NCBI RefSeq assembly: GCF_026745355.1
Contig: NC_079202.1
Coordinates: forward strand, 31,176,740 to 31,240,739
Length of the DNA: 64,000 nucleotides
Direction of reading: 5' to 3'
Source of the DNA: Beta vulgaris subsp. vulgaris
Taxonomy: Eukaryota; Streptophyta; Magnoliopsida; Caryophyllales; Amaranthaceae
Shown: positions 12,301-25,082 of the stretch, piece after piece
How positions within the stretch are numbered: the stretch's first letter is position 1
How the letters are laid out: the number at the start of each line of letters is the position of its first letter
Made by a program: the position numbers and the translations under genes
The notes under the pieces: model-generated
What the model saw: only the letters and a program-made list of their open reading frames with translations
What the model was told of the DNA's origin: nothing
Database searches by the model: none

Positions 12301-15300
12301 TGCTGCATCACCATGATGGGCGATGACAGGTAAATACTTGACCTAGTGCATACAAATCAGTTATAAAGAGCTCACCGAGTTTCTAAATCATCAAAATGTT
12401 GAGTCGAAAAAAGCTTACAAAAATCAATCATCTCAGTGAGAACGAACAGAAGCCACAACAGCTTTTACAGCCTCGTAAAATGTTTAGCACACAGTTAGAA
12501 GCAAGATACCTGATTTCCTCGGTTTAGACAAGGCAAATGCTTGTTACAACTCCAATAACAACATAATTTATCAGAAACATATCTCATAAGCAATTTCCAG
12601 CCGTTTCACCAATAACAAAAGTGAGTTGTAAGTTTGAACTAGGAAATCAGAGAGAATCCGTAATTTGATCATTATGTAGGTCAATCCAATAAAAGCATGA
12701 CGAAGGACACACAAAAAAAACCATGCAGCACATAAACACTACCGTGGGTCATCTTTTGACTTGGCTTAAGACAATGTCATCAAAAATATGAGTCACTAAC
12801 TCAAAAGGCTCCCAAATTTATAAATACATCAACTTCAAACTCAAACCTGAATATAAAAGAAGCTGCTGACTACGTCAGGGAAGCAAATTCTAGTACTTCT
12901 TGTAATAAGCCAAGATAGATATGACAATGGACTATCAGTCATTTGCAAATAGTTCAATCAATGACAAAGCAACTGAAACTCATCCCCATTTCCGGTTTCA
13001 CAATTAAGTAACAGCATTGCAGTATCAAGTACTAAGGGACGATGAATAAAACCAGGAAAGTCCATAGTGGACAGGAAAATCACTCTTCAGATTAGTATAT
13101 ATACAAGCATCAATCATCATCAGTCAACATCAAATCAGCAAAAGAAAACAGAGTTTCCTATCTAAGATAATAAGTGTAGATAGCAAATCATTGCCTGCCT
13201 TGCAAAAGTGAATCCGCCTTCAAGGTGAGCATTAAGAGTAGTCTCCTGACTTGCCATGAGATCTACAAACCAGTGGAAACATGCAAACAAAAGGAGAATT
13301 GGAATAAAACAATTTTGTCCAGTTCAAGTAGTCCTTTAATTTAAGTTATAGTTGCCAACCATAAACAAGAACATGCCCAGCAAGTAACATGCAATCAAAA
13401 AATGCATTATTCATTAATCAACTCAAAATGAAGCAACTTAAACAGAAACAAGCTAAAGATGAAAAATGACTCACCTCCAGTGGGGTCATCAGTTCTGAAG
13501 GCTTCTCCCAGCTAGATTGCTTTGTTTTTTTGTTATAATAGTACCTGCTCACCGACGACAAAATAGCAATGCAACAAACAGTCTAACTCATCAACAAAGA
13601 AGCCAAAAATAACAGCTTTTATTTAGTTTTTCATCTTTAACTTTATCCCCTCTCCCTGAAAAGAGGAATTGCAAATAAGACTAACCAGCAGTGTGTAAAT
13701 ATAAGTTTTCGGCATTCAGCAGAAGCAGAAAATACACCCAAGAACACAGATAAAAGCTTATAAAATGTTAAGATAACAAATCAAACCTTCTGCCATCGGG
13801 AGTGGTGTGCTCTTGCCAATCAGATGAGGACTGTTGACTAGTATCAGGAAGATTAACAGCCTGGAACCAGTAATTTTAAAAGAATTTAATGAAGAAAGTG
13901 GTCAAGAAATTCGAGAAAAACTGCTAATTCAGACTTGTATCAATCAGTAATTAATCATAAGCACAGCTTTAGTACTATCCAGTCTCCACAACATATTTTA
14001 AGAGCATAAGAACTATCCTCTGATGCCAAAAACAAGAAAAAGATCTTGCTCCATAGACTTGACATCAGAAAATTTTGTAAGTATTCTTAAATGCTGAGAT
14101 TTGTTTTACGTATGTCACATAAAGACATATTGTCTTGCTACTTAAAGGGAAAATGACATCAATACTACATTTGTATTATTCCATGACAGGAAACTACTTG
14201 TTAAGTACAATATAAATTAATAAGCAAGAAAAAACGAAAATCATAAAATTTTAGCTTCTTTGCTATAGTATTGGGTGATTTCAGCTATCTCTTAGATTGA
14301 TACAAAGATATTAATGTATCTAACCATTAAAGAATAATTCCTAAACACAAAGAGCATCTCATCCATATTTACTGTCATATGATTTCCGTTCATTCAACAA
14401 TTATTGCACCACAAAGCAGATGGCATATGGTACATACACAGAATTTAACATGTAGAAGTACTTATACTTCTATAACATCACACTAAATCTTTTCCATAAC
14501 TTCTTTCACCTAAGATTACATGTATATGAAAAATAAATGGAAACATGCAAATCCACAACCATGGGTAGTTATCTCCCCAAAACTATATAATCCCTCCATC
14601 CAAAAGATATTCTCCACCAATCAACTTAGTTTGTCCCATTACATTGTCCACTTTAGTTAATATTGCAAAATTACGAATATACCTGATCACTTCACTCTAT
14701 TTCCAATATACTATTATTGGTCAGTTCTATTCTATTATAAACACACAAAAAAATTGATATATCCAGTGTAGGCAGCTTCCTCTCGGAGAGAAAAAGAGCA
14801 TAATCATATAAAAGTAGCAACATTATTAGGAACTCAGGAGTAAACTTAGCTCAAGGCCATAGAAAGGGGAAAATAAGGAAAGACACAATATAAGTCCCTT
14901 TAACAAGTGGTTTAACAACTTTCTCGTCTCCAATCATAAACTACACAAAATGTATACTCTGTCCAGAGATTCTTAAGCTCCCTAGTCCCTAGGGTGACTT
15001 GACGACTTTTTGTGGTTTGTGGCAACCTAGTCAGAGAGCGATAAAAAAAGCATTGAGCAACTGAATAATGTGAAGAACTGAAGATCAAACTGAACAAGCT
15101 TGAAGAGGTAAGGCAAGAATTTGTGCCTATGACTTTTAAGCCCAATTTTCCTTTCTTCAAGGAAAGGCCTTGAACTGGATATTCTTAAGGATCATTATAT
15201 CATATCCTCCTCACAACCCTCATTTATCCTCGTCCCATCTCATGTGTCAACCCAAACCTTTTTCAAATAACCCCCACATTATTTATAACATAAAGTCCCA

Positions 15301-16755
15301 TGCTCCCTAATTCAGAAGAAAGGTGAAAGAGCCCAACAATTATGTTCTCTCCGAGCTTTTAGAACCACAACTCTGAACTCTTAAACTCACAACTCCAGTC
15401 CCAAATTTATCATCCCCATCCAATTTTTCACACTAAAATCTCTTTTTTCTTTTCTTCCCTACCAATTTATAATCAACCCATCTACTGCACCTACATTGTG
15501 GGTCTACATCCCACGACAAGTCTGAGGACTACTATCGGCAATCCACGGGCGAAATTAGCACATGGTTTCTGTTTTCCAGAAGTAGGAGAATGGGACACTA
15601 CCAACTATTGAGGCCAGCACCGGGACAAGAAGACGAAGCTGATTACTATCCACCTTAGGACAAAGTGGAATTTTTTGGCGGCCGGGAATGTAATGGATCG
15701 GCCCAAGGGAAGGGGGACTATGGGTAGCTTGAGATAGAAGACTTCAGGAGTTAGTTATAGAGAGAGGGAACCTGATCCTTCCAGCTATTAGGTTCCTTTC
15801 CATGCCAAAACTATCTAAGCCTCACATCACATATTTTTCGACACCATCTGGTGGTACTTTAAACTATTTTAAATGGCTTCATTTCTAACTTCAAGCTTTA
15901 AGAAATTTTAAAGAAAGATAATGATATTTTCTATACTTTTCTTATTTTGCTCATTTATTTTCAATAAAATCAACATAAATTAGTTTGCTCCATAAGCTTT
16001 GGCTATCAAGCAAGAAACAAATCTTATCGCCTTCCCATTTTATTGTTATAAACTCACAAGACCAATGGTAGAAGAAACTGGAGACTGTTCTGCTGTTGGT
16101 GGAACTGGCACAAAAGGTGCAGAGCTTTGACCACCAGATGATAACCATGGATGTCCAGCAACCGGTGCTGCAGGAGTTGGCAAGTGGGAAACTGGTTGAA
16201 ACTGTGAAATGGTAATCAATTAGTTCAACACAGTAAACAATAAGTCAAATAGACTGTACAAGACTGTTTATACAAATTATCTTACTGTATACGATGAAGA
16301 AAAAGGAACTCCCATGCCACCTACACCAGATGTGTGATTGCCAAAAGGTGGTGCAGAATGCTGATTCTGCTGAGCACCCAATGTCATAGGCCTGTTTTGC
16401 TGACCATATGACATACCCATACCTTGTGACGAAAAAGGAACACCAGGCATCCCAGGTCTCGGAGGTAACTGTTGCATGGGTTGAGAAAACTGCATTGGTT
16501 GATTATGGTGCATAGGTTGATTAGGACCAGAAGGCATATTCTGCCCAGGCATATTCTGGCCAGCCGAAGGGAACTGCGGAGAAGACCCAGGTAAATATGG
16601 CTGCCCCTGCTGCCCTGGGACGGCAGGACGAAACTGCAATTGTGGTTTCATATAAGCAAATTTCAAGCAATTCCAGCACAACAAAGCTATAAGATTATAC
16701 TAAAATATACCTGTGCAGGTACAGGAGGAGGGCCAAAATTTTGTGCAGTGCCCAT
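5387..16755 (-). CDS. PRP40A: Pre-mRNA-processing protein 40A (partial: N-terminus, WW and FF domains; C-terminus not in window)
   Basis: PRP40 is a U1 snRNP-associated nuclear protein. In the known family the WW domains bind proline-rich partners (branch-point binding protein and, in plants, the RNA polymerase II tail), and FF domains bind phosphopeptides and splicing factors. Here I joined about 19 exons by GT-AG sites with consistent reading frame, giving about 753 residues: a Pro/Gln-rich N-terminus (1-179), two WW domains (about 195-255), an Ala/Ser/Pro-rich linker, four FF domains and the start of a fifth. Plant members are usually near 950-1,000 residues, so roughly a quarter is missing after 5387. 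One junction, between 11203 and 9334, is unresolved by frame. The domain order identifies the gene; A versus B or C paralogue is less certain. The exons look intact with no internal stops. Confidence 0.9.
7441..7600. repeat. Intronic imperfect tandem duplication (~92 bp period)
   Basis: Two copies start with CTTTTTTGCTAAGGCTT (7441) and CTTTTCTGCTAAGGCTT (7533) and end with AGCAAAxCMACCTCT. It sits in a PRP40A intron and is diverged, so it is old. Confidence 0.6.
8080..8165. repeat. 27-bp direct repeat in a small PRP40A intron
   Basis: AATCAAGCTTGTAATGTCAC plus flanking bases occurs at 8080-8106 and again at 8139-8165, with 59 bp between starts. The copies look identical, so the duplication is recent. 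Confidence 0.8.
9335..11202. other. PRP40A intron region with an unresolved coding join
   Basis: Exon 9 ends in phase 0 at 11203, but the next recognised exon (9334) needs two carried bases to read [11 protein letters not shown] small exon of length 3n+2 is therefore expected here but I could not find it. A decayed copy of the TATGTTG-type MITE lies near 9655-9780. Plus-strand frames in this stretch (for example 9489-9809) do not resemble proteins. Confidence 0.5.
11203..13860 (-). CDS. PRP40A: PRP40A exons 5-9: tandem WW domains and Ala/Ser-rich linker
   Basis: Exon 5 is 13860-13787, exon 6 13544-13475, exon 7 11859-11807, exon 8 11688-11631 and exon 9 11547-11203. WW1 spans exons 5-6, with its first Trp in DWQEH, the aromatic core YYYN and the second Trp in SSWEKP. 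WW2 spans exons 7-8 with VWKEF, KKYYYN and SKWTIPEE. Each WW domain is cut by an intron just before the YYYN core, which suggests duplication of a two-exon unit. Exon 9 encodes [10 protein letters not shown], then a low-complexity Ala/Ser/Pro/Val region of 115 codons in total. The 1.6-kb intron between exons 6 and 7 holds no recognised exon. Confidence 0.9.
16058..16633 (-). CDS. PRP40A: PRP40A exons 3-4: Pro/Gln/Met-rich N-terminal region
   Basis: Exon 3 is 16633-16286 (348 nt, 116 codons) and exon 4 is 16201-16058 (144 nt, 48 codons), both phase 0 at each end. They encode a disordered region rich in Pro, Gln, Gly and Met, with repeated QPM and GQNMP motifs. This is typical of plant PRP40 proteins ahead of the WW domains. 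A 2.2-kb intron follows. Confidence 0.85.
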
Positions 16756-17590
16756 AAGAGCAATTGGAGGGCAGAAGTTCCTTTAACAAAAACAAATTCA
16801 TTCTCAAATAAGTAAATACAAAATCATGAAAAAAAAATTACAACTACATACAAAATTACAAATAATGAGCTTTGTTACCCAAACTCTTCATTTCACCTCA
16901 AGTACCCTCGACATGGGTGGGACACCTGGATACTTCATTTTGGCCCAAAATCATGAAAAAGTTTCAGAGTAGCCAACTTCGACACTTGGACACTTACCCG
17001 TATCCCGGTACTCGACTAAGAGTATCATAGATGATGAGAAGACTTATACAAACTATATAAAATATTAAGAAACCAAGAAACCAATTTTACTCAAAAAAAT
17101 CCTAATATATATTCAATAGTTCTTTTGACTCGATAAAATCCATATATTCCAACTAATAAAAATTTAAGTATGAAAGCAGAGAAATATATTCAGCTAATAC
17201 CCAAAATCTGAATTTATTTTACCAGTGAACAAAATGGAAATTAATAACTCAACAAAAAATTCTGAATTTTTCCTCACATACAAATTTAAAATATTGAAAC
17301 TTTGTAGTATAATCAGTCCTAAACAAACCTTCAAAATTTTGGAAGATCCAACTCTCTCCGGTGTCGTCGAAAAATTCCTGAAAATTCTTATCAAGAACTC
17401 TTCTTATCTGCTCCTCAAATTTGTAAAAACGTAGATTGCTGCTGGAAATTCGAAATCGAAATTGTGGGGTGATTTATAAATTTATAGATGGATATAACAA
17501 AAGTATAAAACTGGAGTGGATGAATGTAGGGAGAGAACTCCGAATTGCAAAATTGTAATCGAGGGTTAGGGTAGAGAAAGTAAGTTATGT
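16711..17590 (-). other. PRP40A: PRP40A 5' leader, leader intron and start exon
   Basis: An untranslated exon is inferred from about 17590 to 17329, ending in a GTTTG donor. A 548-bp intron (17328-16781) follows, then exon 2 (16780-16711). The start codon is chosen at 16755-16753 because it opens a frame ([15 protein letters not shown]) that joins in phase to the next Pro/Gln-rich exon. The transcription start is a guess from the pyrimidine-rich stretch near 17580; no TATA box was fixed. Confidence 0.6.
16870..17035. mobile_element. Decayed MITE copy in the PRP40A leader intron
   Basis: This stretch shares ACTCTTCATTTCACCTCAAG, ACATGGGTGGGACAC and GACACTTGGACACTT with the better-preserved MITE at 57070-57233. 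Its ends have decayed. Confidence 0.6.
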
Positions 17591-18923
17591 TCCCAAGTTC
17601 CAATTCCAACTCAAGTTTTTTTAACTAATTTTTATCAAATCTTAATATCGTGATATATCATATAACAATATAAGTAATATAAAGTTTTGGAAAATTATAA
17701 TTTTTATAATATTCGAAAGTATTTAAAGTATATATTAAAATAAAATTAATTTATACTATATTTAAAATTATATATAAAATTATCATATAAAAGGAAATAT
17801 ATATTATACTAACATATTAAACTAGTTTTTAAAAAAAAATTAACATTAATTCAATTATTCAAAGTCATACGACATAGATAGTCAATACTAAACAAATACA
17901 TATCAAAATGAAAAAAATACAATTTTGATATGACAAAACCACGATTGTTAAATAGATCTAACACTTCTGAAAACCCTCGTTTTTCACATTGTTGTCTGAT
18001 GCAGCCTTCTGCGAGGGGGTCTGTCGATCTTTTGTAGTTTTGAAGTAGAACCGGATTACTTCAAGTGATTGTAAACGAAGTATTAACATCTGCTGCAACT
18101 CCGCACAAATTTCGATCAACAAATCAACATCTTGAATTACACAAAAATTCAAAAAACAAATTCTCTAAACTCTCACATGGAGAGAGATAAAACCCAATAT
18201 ATGGGTAGACAACTAGACATAATCCAATATATGGGTAGAAAAACTCTCCATTAGAGAGAGACTAAAGTTTATTAGAAACATAAACATAAAAAACTAGTAA
18301 TAAAAGGAGAAAAGGGTGGTGGTAGCCCCTGCCCCCTAGGTTGAAAATTAAGGTTTTAGAGAGGAGATAAGAGAGAAAAAGGAGAGAGAGAAAGAAAAGA
18401 TTATATTAAACTAGTTTACTGCAAGTAGAAAAGATTAAATTAAAATTAGGGCTTCTCTACATCACAAATTGATGTTAAAATCAGAATATTCGCATTTGAA
18501 TGGACATTTATCAGCTCACGAGATCGCGAAATTTGGCTACTTTTTTTTTATTAAAGTATCGTATACAAGGATAAATTTACTACTTTTTTTTCTATTTTTT
18601 TCCCTCGCATTTATCTTTTAGTGAGGTTTGCACACAAGTTTTTGGTTATGGGGTATTGGAAGGTTATAAGGATATTTGTGGAGATTTGATTTTGAAAGGT
18701 TATTTGGGTAATGGAGATGATGGTTTATGGATGATGGAGGGAAGAGGGGAATAACTCATGATCCAACGTATGTCCAAATTTTTTTCAGATTTTTTTTAAT
18801 TAACCAAAGTCATTTAGATGATTTAAAATTCATCATTGAATTAGAAGCATAAATAAATGATGGAAGACCAATGAAAATGCAATTTTTGTTAATTAGAACA
18901 AGGCTTATTAAAAAACCAAAATC
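17591..18923. other. AT-rich intergenic / PRP40A upstream region
   Basis: This is the space between the PRP40A leader and the CACTA element and should include the PRP40A promoter. It is strongly AT-rich. A small inverted repeat around 18172-18265 (CTCTCCAT / ATGGAGAG type) is the only structure I see. A 64-codon minus-strand frame at 17958-18152 has no recognised family. Confidence 0.5.
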
Positions 18924-19024
18924 CTACACTAGTAGAATAAATGCTTATTGCTGCAGTCATTAAGTGGCCTATTGCGGCGGTTTTGGCCGCCCAACAATTA
19001 AGGGGGCAATAATAGGTAATTAAT

Positions 19025-19127
19025 ATATTGTTGCGATTTTTGGGCAAAACCGCAGCAATATATTTATGTTATATCATATTCATAAAGCATATTGTTGCGG
19101 TTTCTGGGCAAAACCGCAGCAATATGC
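19025..19127. repeat. Left subterminal palindromic repeats of the CACTA element (2 copies)
   Basis: Two units, 19025-19061 and 19087-19127, have the form ATATTGTTGCGGTTT, a short GGGCA spacer, AAACCGCAGCAATAT. Each can fold into a stem of about 14 bp. In En/Spm, short subterminal repeats are the binding sites of the TnpA protein; the same role is inferred here. Confidence 0.85.
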
Positions 19128-19612
19128 TTAATTTAAAAAAAAAAACTTTTATGCATGTAGTTTCCATAATCCAAGCTCAAGGAAGCTATGTAGCAAGCCG
19201 AATGCAGCAATATGCAACAAAATTTTCTGCATAAATTTCGGTAGAGCTCCGTTTGTAAATTGGATAAACCTGTAATTGGGAATTAACCTGTACAATATTA
19301 TATGCAACAACCAAACATCCATCATCCAAAATGAGGCCAACAAAGAATATCCATCATCCAAAATTCATTCAACAACCAACATCCATCGTCATCTAAGAAC
19401 CAATTCTCCTCCAACATCCACCATCCAAATTCCAAATTCTAAAATAAATAAATACAATTCAATCTAACACAAATATCATGCGAATCCAACATATATATAT
19501 ATATCATGAAATCCAAGTCACTACGATAATGTTGGTTGGTACAAGTTGCACTAATTTATATATATTCGTCTAAATTTAGGAAAACAAAGAAAATTAACAT
19601 TAACTAACTAAC

Positions 19613-19900
19613 CTATGCAATGCAATTATCAATAAAGTATCTTGTCCACTTATTCTTCACCTCATTGATTTGATCTTCCATATAAGGATCATAGGTAAAG
19701 GTACGAGCAACCTGAAAATAATTTGCCAAAGTTAGCCTCGAATAGTTAAATATATAAAATATGAAATGAATACTTATAAGTAAACAAAAACTTACTTCAT
19801 CGAAATCCTACGAACTAAAATATGAAGCGAGTACGTCAAAAATGTATCGCATGACAAAATAACCGCACTCTATGCCTCCTTGTTATTACGGTCACTTTAT
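19613..19900 (-). pseudogene. Ulp1-like (C48) protease C-terminal exons, minus-strand CACTA
   Basis: The last exon, 19711-19613, reads VARTFTYDPYMEDQINEVK and ends DNCIA before a stop, similar to the ending of the plus-strand Ulp1 copy. The preceding exon (about 19899-19800) contains QGGIECGYFVMRYIFDV, which carries the Gln and catalytic Cys motif of C48 peptidases. The upstream exons with His and Asp are missing, because the reading is cut by an LTR fragment at 19948. It is a broken remnant of a protease-like protein carried by many plant CACTA and MULE transposons. Confidence 0.75.
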
Positions 19901-19947
19901 CAAAAGTTATAAGAAAATGAGGAAATTTACTGTATACTGAGAATAAT

Positions 19948-20389
19948 TGTAATCCCCCATATATAACTTTAAAGGATTTTATAAATATATTTAAGTATTT
20001 ATATATTTATATTTAAACATAATTTAGATTTAAAATGATTTGACTATTTCAAAAGGTTGACTATTTTAAAAAGTCAAATGAAATTATTTTAAGGATTTAA
20101 GAAAGTTAAAAATATTTTAATTAAGCATGCTTTGATAAAAGTTTTAAATACTAATTTATATTGGAAAAGAAATCTAATAATGGACTTGAAGAACCCAAAA
20201 TCCTAAATGGATAAGGAAGATAAGTCATATTGATGATCAAAGTTCTAAATTATTTATCTTATTCATCATCAAGTTTAATTAAGCCCAAACTCTTTTTCCT
20301 AAGCCCAAAAGGAAACCTCCTTATAAATATCCTAATACCCAATTATTTTACCCCACACAAGAATTATTTTCTCCCTCCTCACCTTTAAT
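19948..20389 (+). mobile_element. 5' part of a gypsy LTR, plus orientation
   Basis: It starts TGTAATCCCCC and matches, in inverted orientation, the first 440 or so bases of the LTR at 20390-22927, with clear divergence. It stops exactly where that LTR begins. The middle of the same kind of LTR resumes at about 27340, still in plus orientation. Confidence 0.75.
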
Positions 20390-22927
20390 TGTAACACCCC
20401 GATAATTCTCTCTTTCTAGAAATAACTTTAGAATATAAAACTTAGAGAATTACCCAGGCATTATCGCCCGTGTGATAACGTATCGGCTTACTCAGAATTT
20501 TGCAGTGGAAAAAAATTTACTAAAAACCAACTTTATTTAAACTTATTAAATAAATGACAAATGTCTGAAACTAAAACACACCAGCTTAAATAAACTAATA
20601 TCTGAAATAACATGTTCCTACGAAAACAACTTAAACTACGCTAAATATATAAATAGTCTCTCCATTCCATATTCCCAATGAGATGCATCTGCGAACCTGT
20701 AATGTCAATGCAACATCGACTCTGCTCACCAGAAGGATCATCACAGGATCAATAGGCAAAGCCATGATCACACACACAAACAAGCACGTAATCAGCAAAG
20801 CTGAGTACTACATATTAGACATAAATAATCCTAAATATGATACTACATGAATAACATGCAGGGATAAAAAATAATATAAGCATATAATAATTTGCAGACA
20901 AGCTCTACTGAACTGGACTCTAAACATTATTTCTTCCTTTAAATGGAATAGTTATTGGACGAGTTGACTTATCTAATAATATGAAATACGGGAGCTACCA
21001 CGTATTCCAGAAATGACCTGTGATATCGAGGAACCTTTGAACTGAAAGAGGGATGGTGATCAATCCATTCCTAGAAAAGCCATGGGCTACCACCATGTAC
21101 TCCAACCCTTAGTGTCCAACTCTAGACGTGCACCAGTCTAAAGTCTATAACTTATTCTCGTTACACTTTAAGTTATTTACATGTTATTACTTGTGTTGAC
21201 ACTTACAGACAAGTAACACATAATTATAATCAAACATTCATAACATAACTTCTTTTATCTTTGGATTAACAAGTGATCACAACTTACAATCCAAGACTCC
21301 TTTAATTCTTTTTATTCTTTACTAATTTACTTGTTGAACCCAGCCAACAATAAACTTTACCTTTATATAGGTATAACTTGTAACTTACCAAACAAGGTCC
21401 ACGACCCTCATAAGATAATAAATAATGCTCAAAGAATACATGCATTACATGATTCACTTTAACTTATATTAATTCGTACACGAATTAATAAATAAACTAA
21501 CTTAGCATGCTTGGATCAACCATTGCATACAAACATTTATAATCTGACAACATAATCACTTTTAGATCACATGTTGCACACATGCATATAACATGTAAAT
21601 TAAATTCCAGCATTCACATATATGAACAAATAGGTTCCTATACATGATACTAATATTAAACTACTCCTTAGAACATGTTTCTAAGCCACATAGCTCGTAG
21701 TAATGTACGTACCTTGGATATACTAGCCTGTAGGCCACTTTTAAGTCGTTAAAAGTCTCCTACAACGTAATCTCCGCCTAGAAAATAAAATAACTAACAT
21801 TAATAACTTGAACCAAAAATTACAGCAGCTTTAAAACGATCAAAACCCCTTAAAACACGTTTTAAAAGTCGTTTTTAAGTGTCAAACTTAAGTTATTTTT
21901 AATTCCTAGTATAGTACTACTATTCTAGCAATTAAAAATCCTTAAAAACTCCATAAATACTTCTTTTCTGAAATTACAGCACTTTTAAAATCTAATAACC
22001 ATCCTCAAAACATATATAACGTATTTAAAATTACGTACTAAATAAATCTCATATTTTATAATATATAACTTTAGTTTTTAGAAATTAAAAACCCTAAAAA
22101 CTCTTATTTCCATGATTAAAACTAAAAATAAACTCAACATAATAAATCTGAAATTTATTATAATATATAATCATGATGACCGAAAATATATGTGTATATA
22201 AAACAGTAATTTAATTAGCAAACATGATAAATAATAATAAAATAACATAAAAACTAGTCTTTTAATGGAATTTTAGGAAGGAAGAAAGAAAACAACCAAC
22301 AACAATGGAAGAAGAATAGCGTCGGCCAGCACAGCACACGGCAAGGACCCGTCGGCAACGGTTCTTGGTTTTTGAAAAAGATTTGTGACGTTTCTTGTTG
22401 AACACGAAACGTTACTTGAAGAAGAAGAAACGAACTTTGAGAGAGGAACGAACAACAATGGCGCACGAAGAGGAGAGAGAAAAAGTCAAAGAGAGGGAGA
22501 GAGAAAGTGACGTGAGAATTGGAGAGAAATAATGTGTAGGGTGAAATAATTTGGGTTTTTAGGATATTTATATAAAAGGCTTCCCTTTATGGGATTAGGA
22601 AAGGAGATTATAATTAATGAAACTTGATGACTAATAAGATGGACCATTTGAGACTTTAGTCATCAAATGACTCTTTCCCTTTTTGGATTTTCGATTCCAT
22701 TAAACTTCTTTTTCAATATACTTTAATATGTAAAACATTTATTAAAACATGCTTAATTAAAATATTTCTAATTTTATTAAGCTATGAAAAATAATTTCAT
22801 TTGACTTTTAAAATACTCAACCCTCTTTAAAAGTCAAATCATTTTCCCAAACTCATTTGGATTTAAATACAACTATATAAATACTTAAATATATTTATAA
22901 AATTCTTTAAAATTGTGGGGGATTACA
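20390..22927 (-). mobile_element. 3' LTR of a gypsy chromovirus, minus orientation (2.54 kb)
   Basis: On the minus strand the LTR begins TGTAATCCCCCAC at 22927 and ends CGGGGTGTTACA at 20390, with the standard TG...CA ends. It is preceded by a purine tract and by the tail of pol, so it is the 3' LTR. TATATAAA-like motifs around 22561-22577 could be its core promoter. The 5' LTR and most of the internal region are not present in the window. Confidence 0.85.
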
Positions 22928-22940
22928 GTCTACCCCCCTT
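22928..22940 (-). promoter_or_regulatory. Polypurine tract of the gypsy element
   Basis: On the minus strand AAGGGGGGTAGAC lies directly against the start of the 3' LTR. This is the usual primer site for plus-strand DNA synthesis and it sets the LTR boundary. Confidence 0.8.
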
Positions 22941-23208
22941 AAAAGAAGTTTGTCTCGAAACTTGACACAAAATCCTCGTACTTTCAAAAATTGAACTCAT
23001 CATTTCGAAAGCTTTTTGAAGAAAGGTAGTGCCTCTTGTGCACTTTCCCATTTTTAAAACACTTGTGTTACTTATGAACACTTTTCTTATGCGGAGAATC
23101 TACTTCTTGTGCACTAACATGTGCAAATTGCCCGTCATAGGCATACAAATGAATGAAAATTTCATAAAAAAAAAACAAAAGCGCAAAATTTATCGCATTC
23201 TACCCCCC

Positions 23209-23901
23209 TTAAAGAAAACGAGTTACGCCCTCATAACTCACCTCAAGGAATAGATCTGGATACTTTTTCCTCATATCATCTTCGGCTTCCCACGTTGCCT
23301 CTTCTGACTCGTGGTTAGACCAAAGAACTTTACAATTGAACATCTTTTTGCGTGTACTACGCACTTTCCTGTTGAGAATCTTGACAGGTCTTTCCTCATA
23401 TGTGAGGCTACTATCTATCTGAACTCTTTTAGGCTCTAACACATGACGCTCATCAGGGATATAGAGCTTAAGTTGGGAGATATGGAATACATCATGCATC
23501 TTTTCAAACTCCATTGGCTGCGCCAATCTATAAGCTACTTTCCCAATGAGCTCCAAAATCTCATATGGGCCTACATACTTGGCACTTAGCTTGCCCTTTT
23601 TCCCAAATCTCATAACGCCTTTAGTGGGTGATACTTTCAAGAATACTTTATCACCTACCGCAAACTCATCTTCGCGTCGTTTTAAATCTGCATAACTTTT
23701 CAGCCTATCTTGCGCAGCTTGAATTCGAGCCTGAATTAGTCGGACATTCTTAACGGTCTCCTCAATAAATTCAGTCCCCAAGACTATATTTTCAATAAAG
23801 TCATTCCAGCAAATGGGACTCCTACATTTCCGTCCATATAATGCCTCGAACGGTGCCATCTTTATACTACTGCTGCCAACACTTTGCTCCACCACCACCA
23901 A
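23209..23901 (-). pseudogene. Gypsy pol C-terminus: integrase end and chromodomain (truncated)
   Basis: The 230-codon frame opens near the integrase motif MAPFEALYGRKCRSP, then has the GPYEIL and VFHISQLK motifs of the integrase C-terminal region, and ends with a chromodomain (WEAEDDMRKKYPDLF near residues 205-220). This places it in the chromovirus (Tekay/Del-like) clade of Ty3/gypsy elements. The rest of pol is cut off just above 23.9 kb by unrelated low-complexity DNA. It belongs with the LTR at 20390-22927. Confidence 0.9.
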
Positions 23902-24300
23902 TTAATTCGAGTGGTATTTGCGAACCACCACATTTGCGCACCACGACATTGCGCACCACCACCTTGCGCACCACCCACCACATTGTGCCCACCACCTTGC
24001 GCACCATTACCCTTCTCTTCTCTTCTCTTCTCTTTTCTTCTCTTCTCTTATCTTTTCTTCTCTTCTCTTCTCTTTTCTTCTCTTCTCCACCATTTGAGTG
24101 GTTAATTAGGTATGAATTAATTTTAATTTTGTTTTTAAGTTACTTTGTTTTTCTTATTGAATTAAATGGTTAATGTGCAATGTGGGTTTTGTCAATTGTA
24201 GGAAGAAGAGGCTAAGGAAGGCAAGTAAAGTTCCAAGTATCTCTTTTCTCTTCATTGCTCGTCGTTGGTGCTAAGAGGTAACTACTTTAACATGTAGACA
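23902..24300. other. Low-complexity stretch: TTGCGCACCACC and TTCTC repeats
   Basis: The left half has repeats of the form TTGCGCACCACC, and the right half has a CTTCTCTTCT run (about 24009-24090). The open frames here are low-complexity artefacts. It separates the broken gypsy pol from the inverted CACTA copy. Confidence 0.7.
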
Positions 24301-25082
24301 AAGTTGATAATTTATTGAATGTATATATGTATTTTTTATAATGTATATATATTTGTTGATATGAGATTTTATGAAAATGCAATGCGATTTAGCTATATAT
24401 GAATTCTACAAGTTGTTTGAATCATCATCATATATGCCTAGATACCCGTTCAAGACTTACTCATTAGGAGTAAGTCTTGAATAGTCCCCGGTTTGGGACT
24501 GTTCTTGGACGTTTGATCTCACTTAGGTGGTGAATGTGTGTCTTCTTTTCAATTCTGAGGAAAATCTTGGCTTATCGTTTCTCTACATTGTTCTCTGTGT
24601 ACATATGTAGATAAGCAATTATCTACATTGTGTACTTGGAGAACTATAGGGAAATGCTGCCGGATTTTCCTTAGAATTGAAAAGTTGGCATATATACACT
24701 AGTGAGATTAGACGTCCAAGGATGGGTTAGGTTGGAGTGATAAGGACCTTCGACTGCATGCATACAATTGAACATGTCACTATCTTAGCTTGCTGTATAC
24801 GTGTGTGATTTGAATATGTGAGTGTATGTACTTTAATAATGATTGAATATTATAATGAATGTTGTGTTTAATTATTAGAGGTGGTCTTCTTGAATGAGAT
24901 GGATCGTACTTGGATGTATGGTAGTCGTGAATTGATTGAGTTTGTGAATGGGGTCTCGGAATTCTGTAGAAGTGCATTAGATATCAAACATCCTCTGCAT
25001 TAGAATTATCAAACATCCTCTAGGGAAGGCCGACAGGAAGGGAAAGAAGGTAGCTTCACCTCAGGGAGGCCGACGTGCCCAA

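Noticed and set aside
13195..13262. Extra PRP40A exon in the long intron between WW1 and WW2
   Set aside because: Splice-like sites exist, but in the required frame the segment has a stop after ten codons, and the WW2 exon at 11859 joins WW1 directly in phase.
14588..14730. Stowaway MITE starting ATCCCTCCATCCAAAAG
   Set aside because: Only one end is recognisable; no matching right end or TA duplication was found nearby.
17958..18152. 64-codon minus-strand frame as a small gene
   Set aside because: No recognised family, and AT-rich surroundings without other coding signals.
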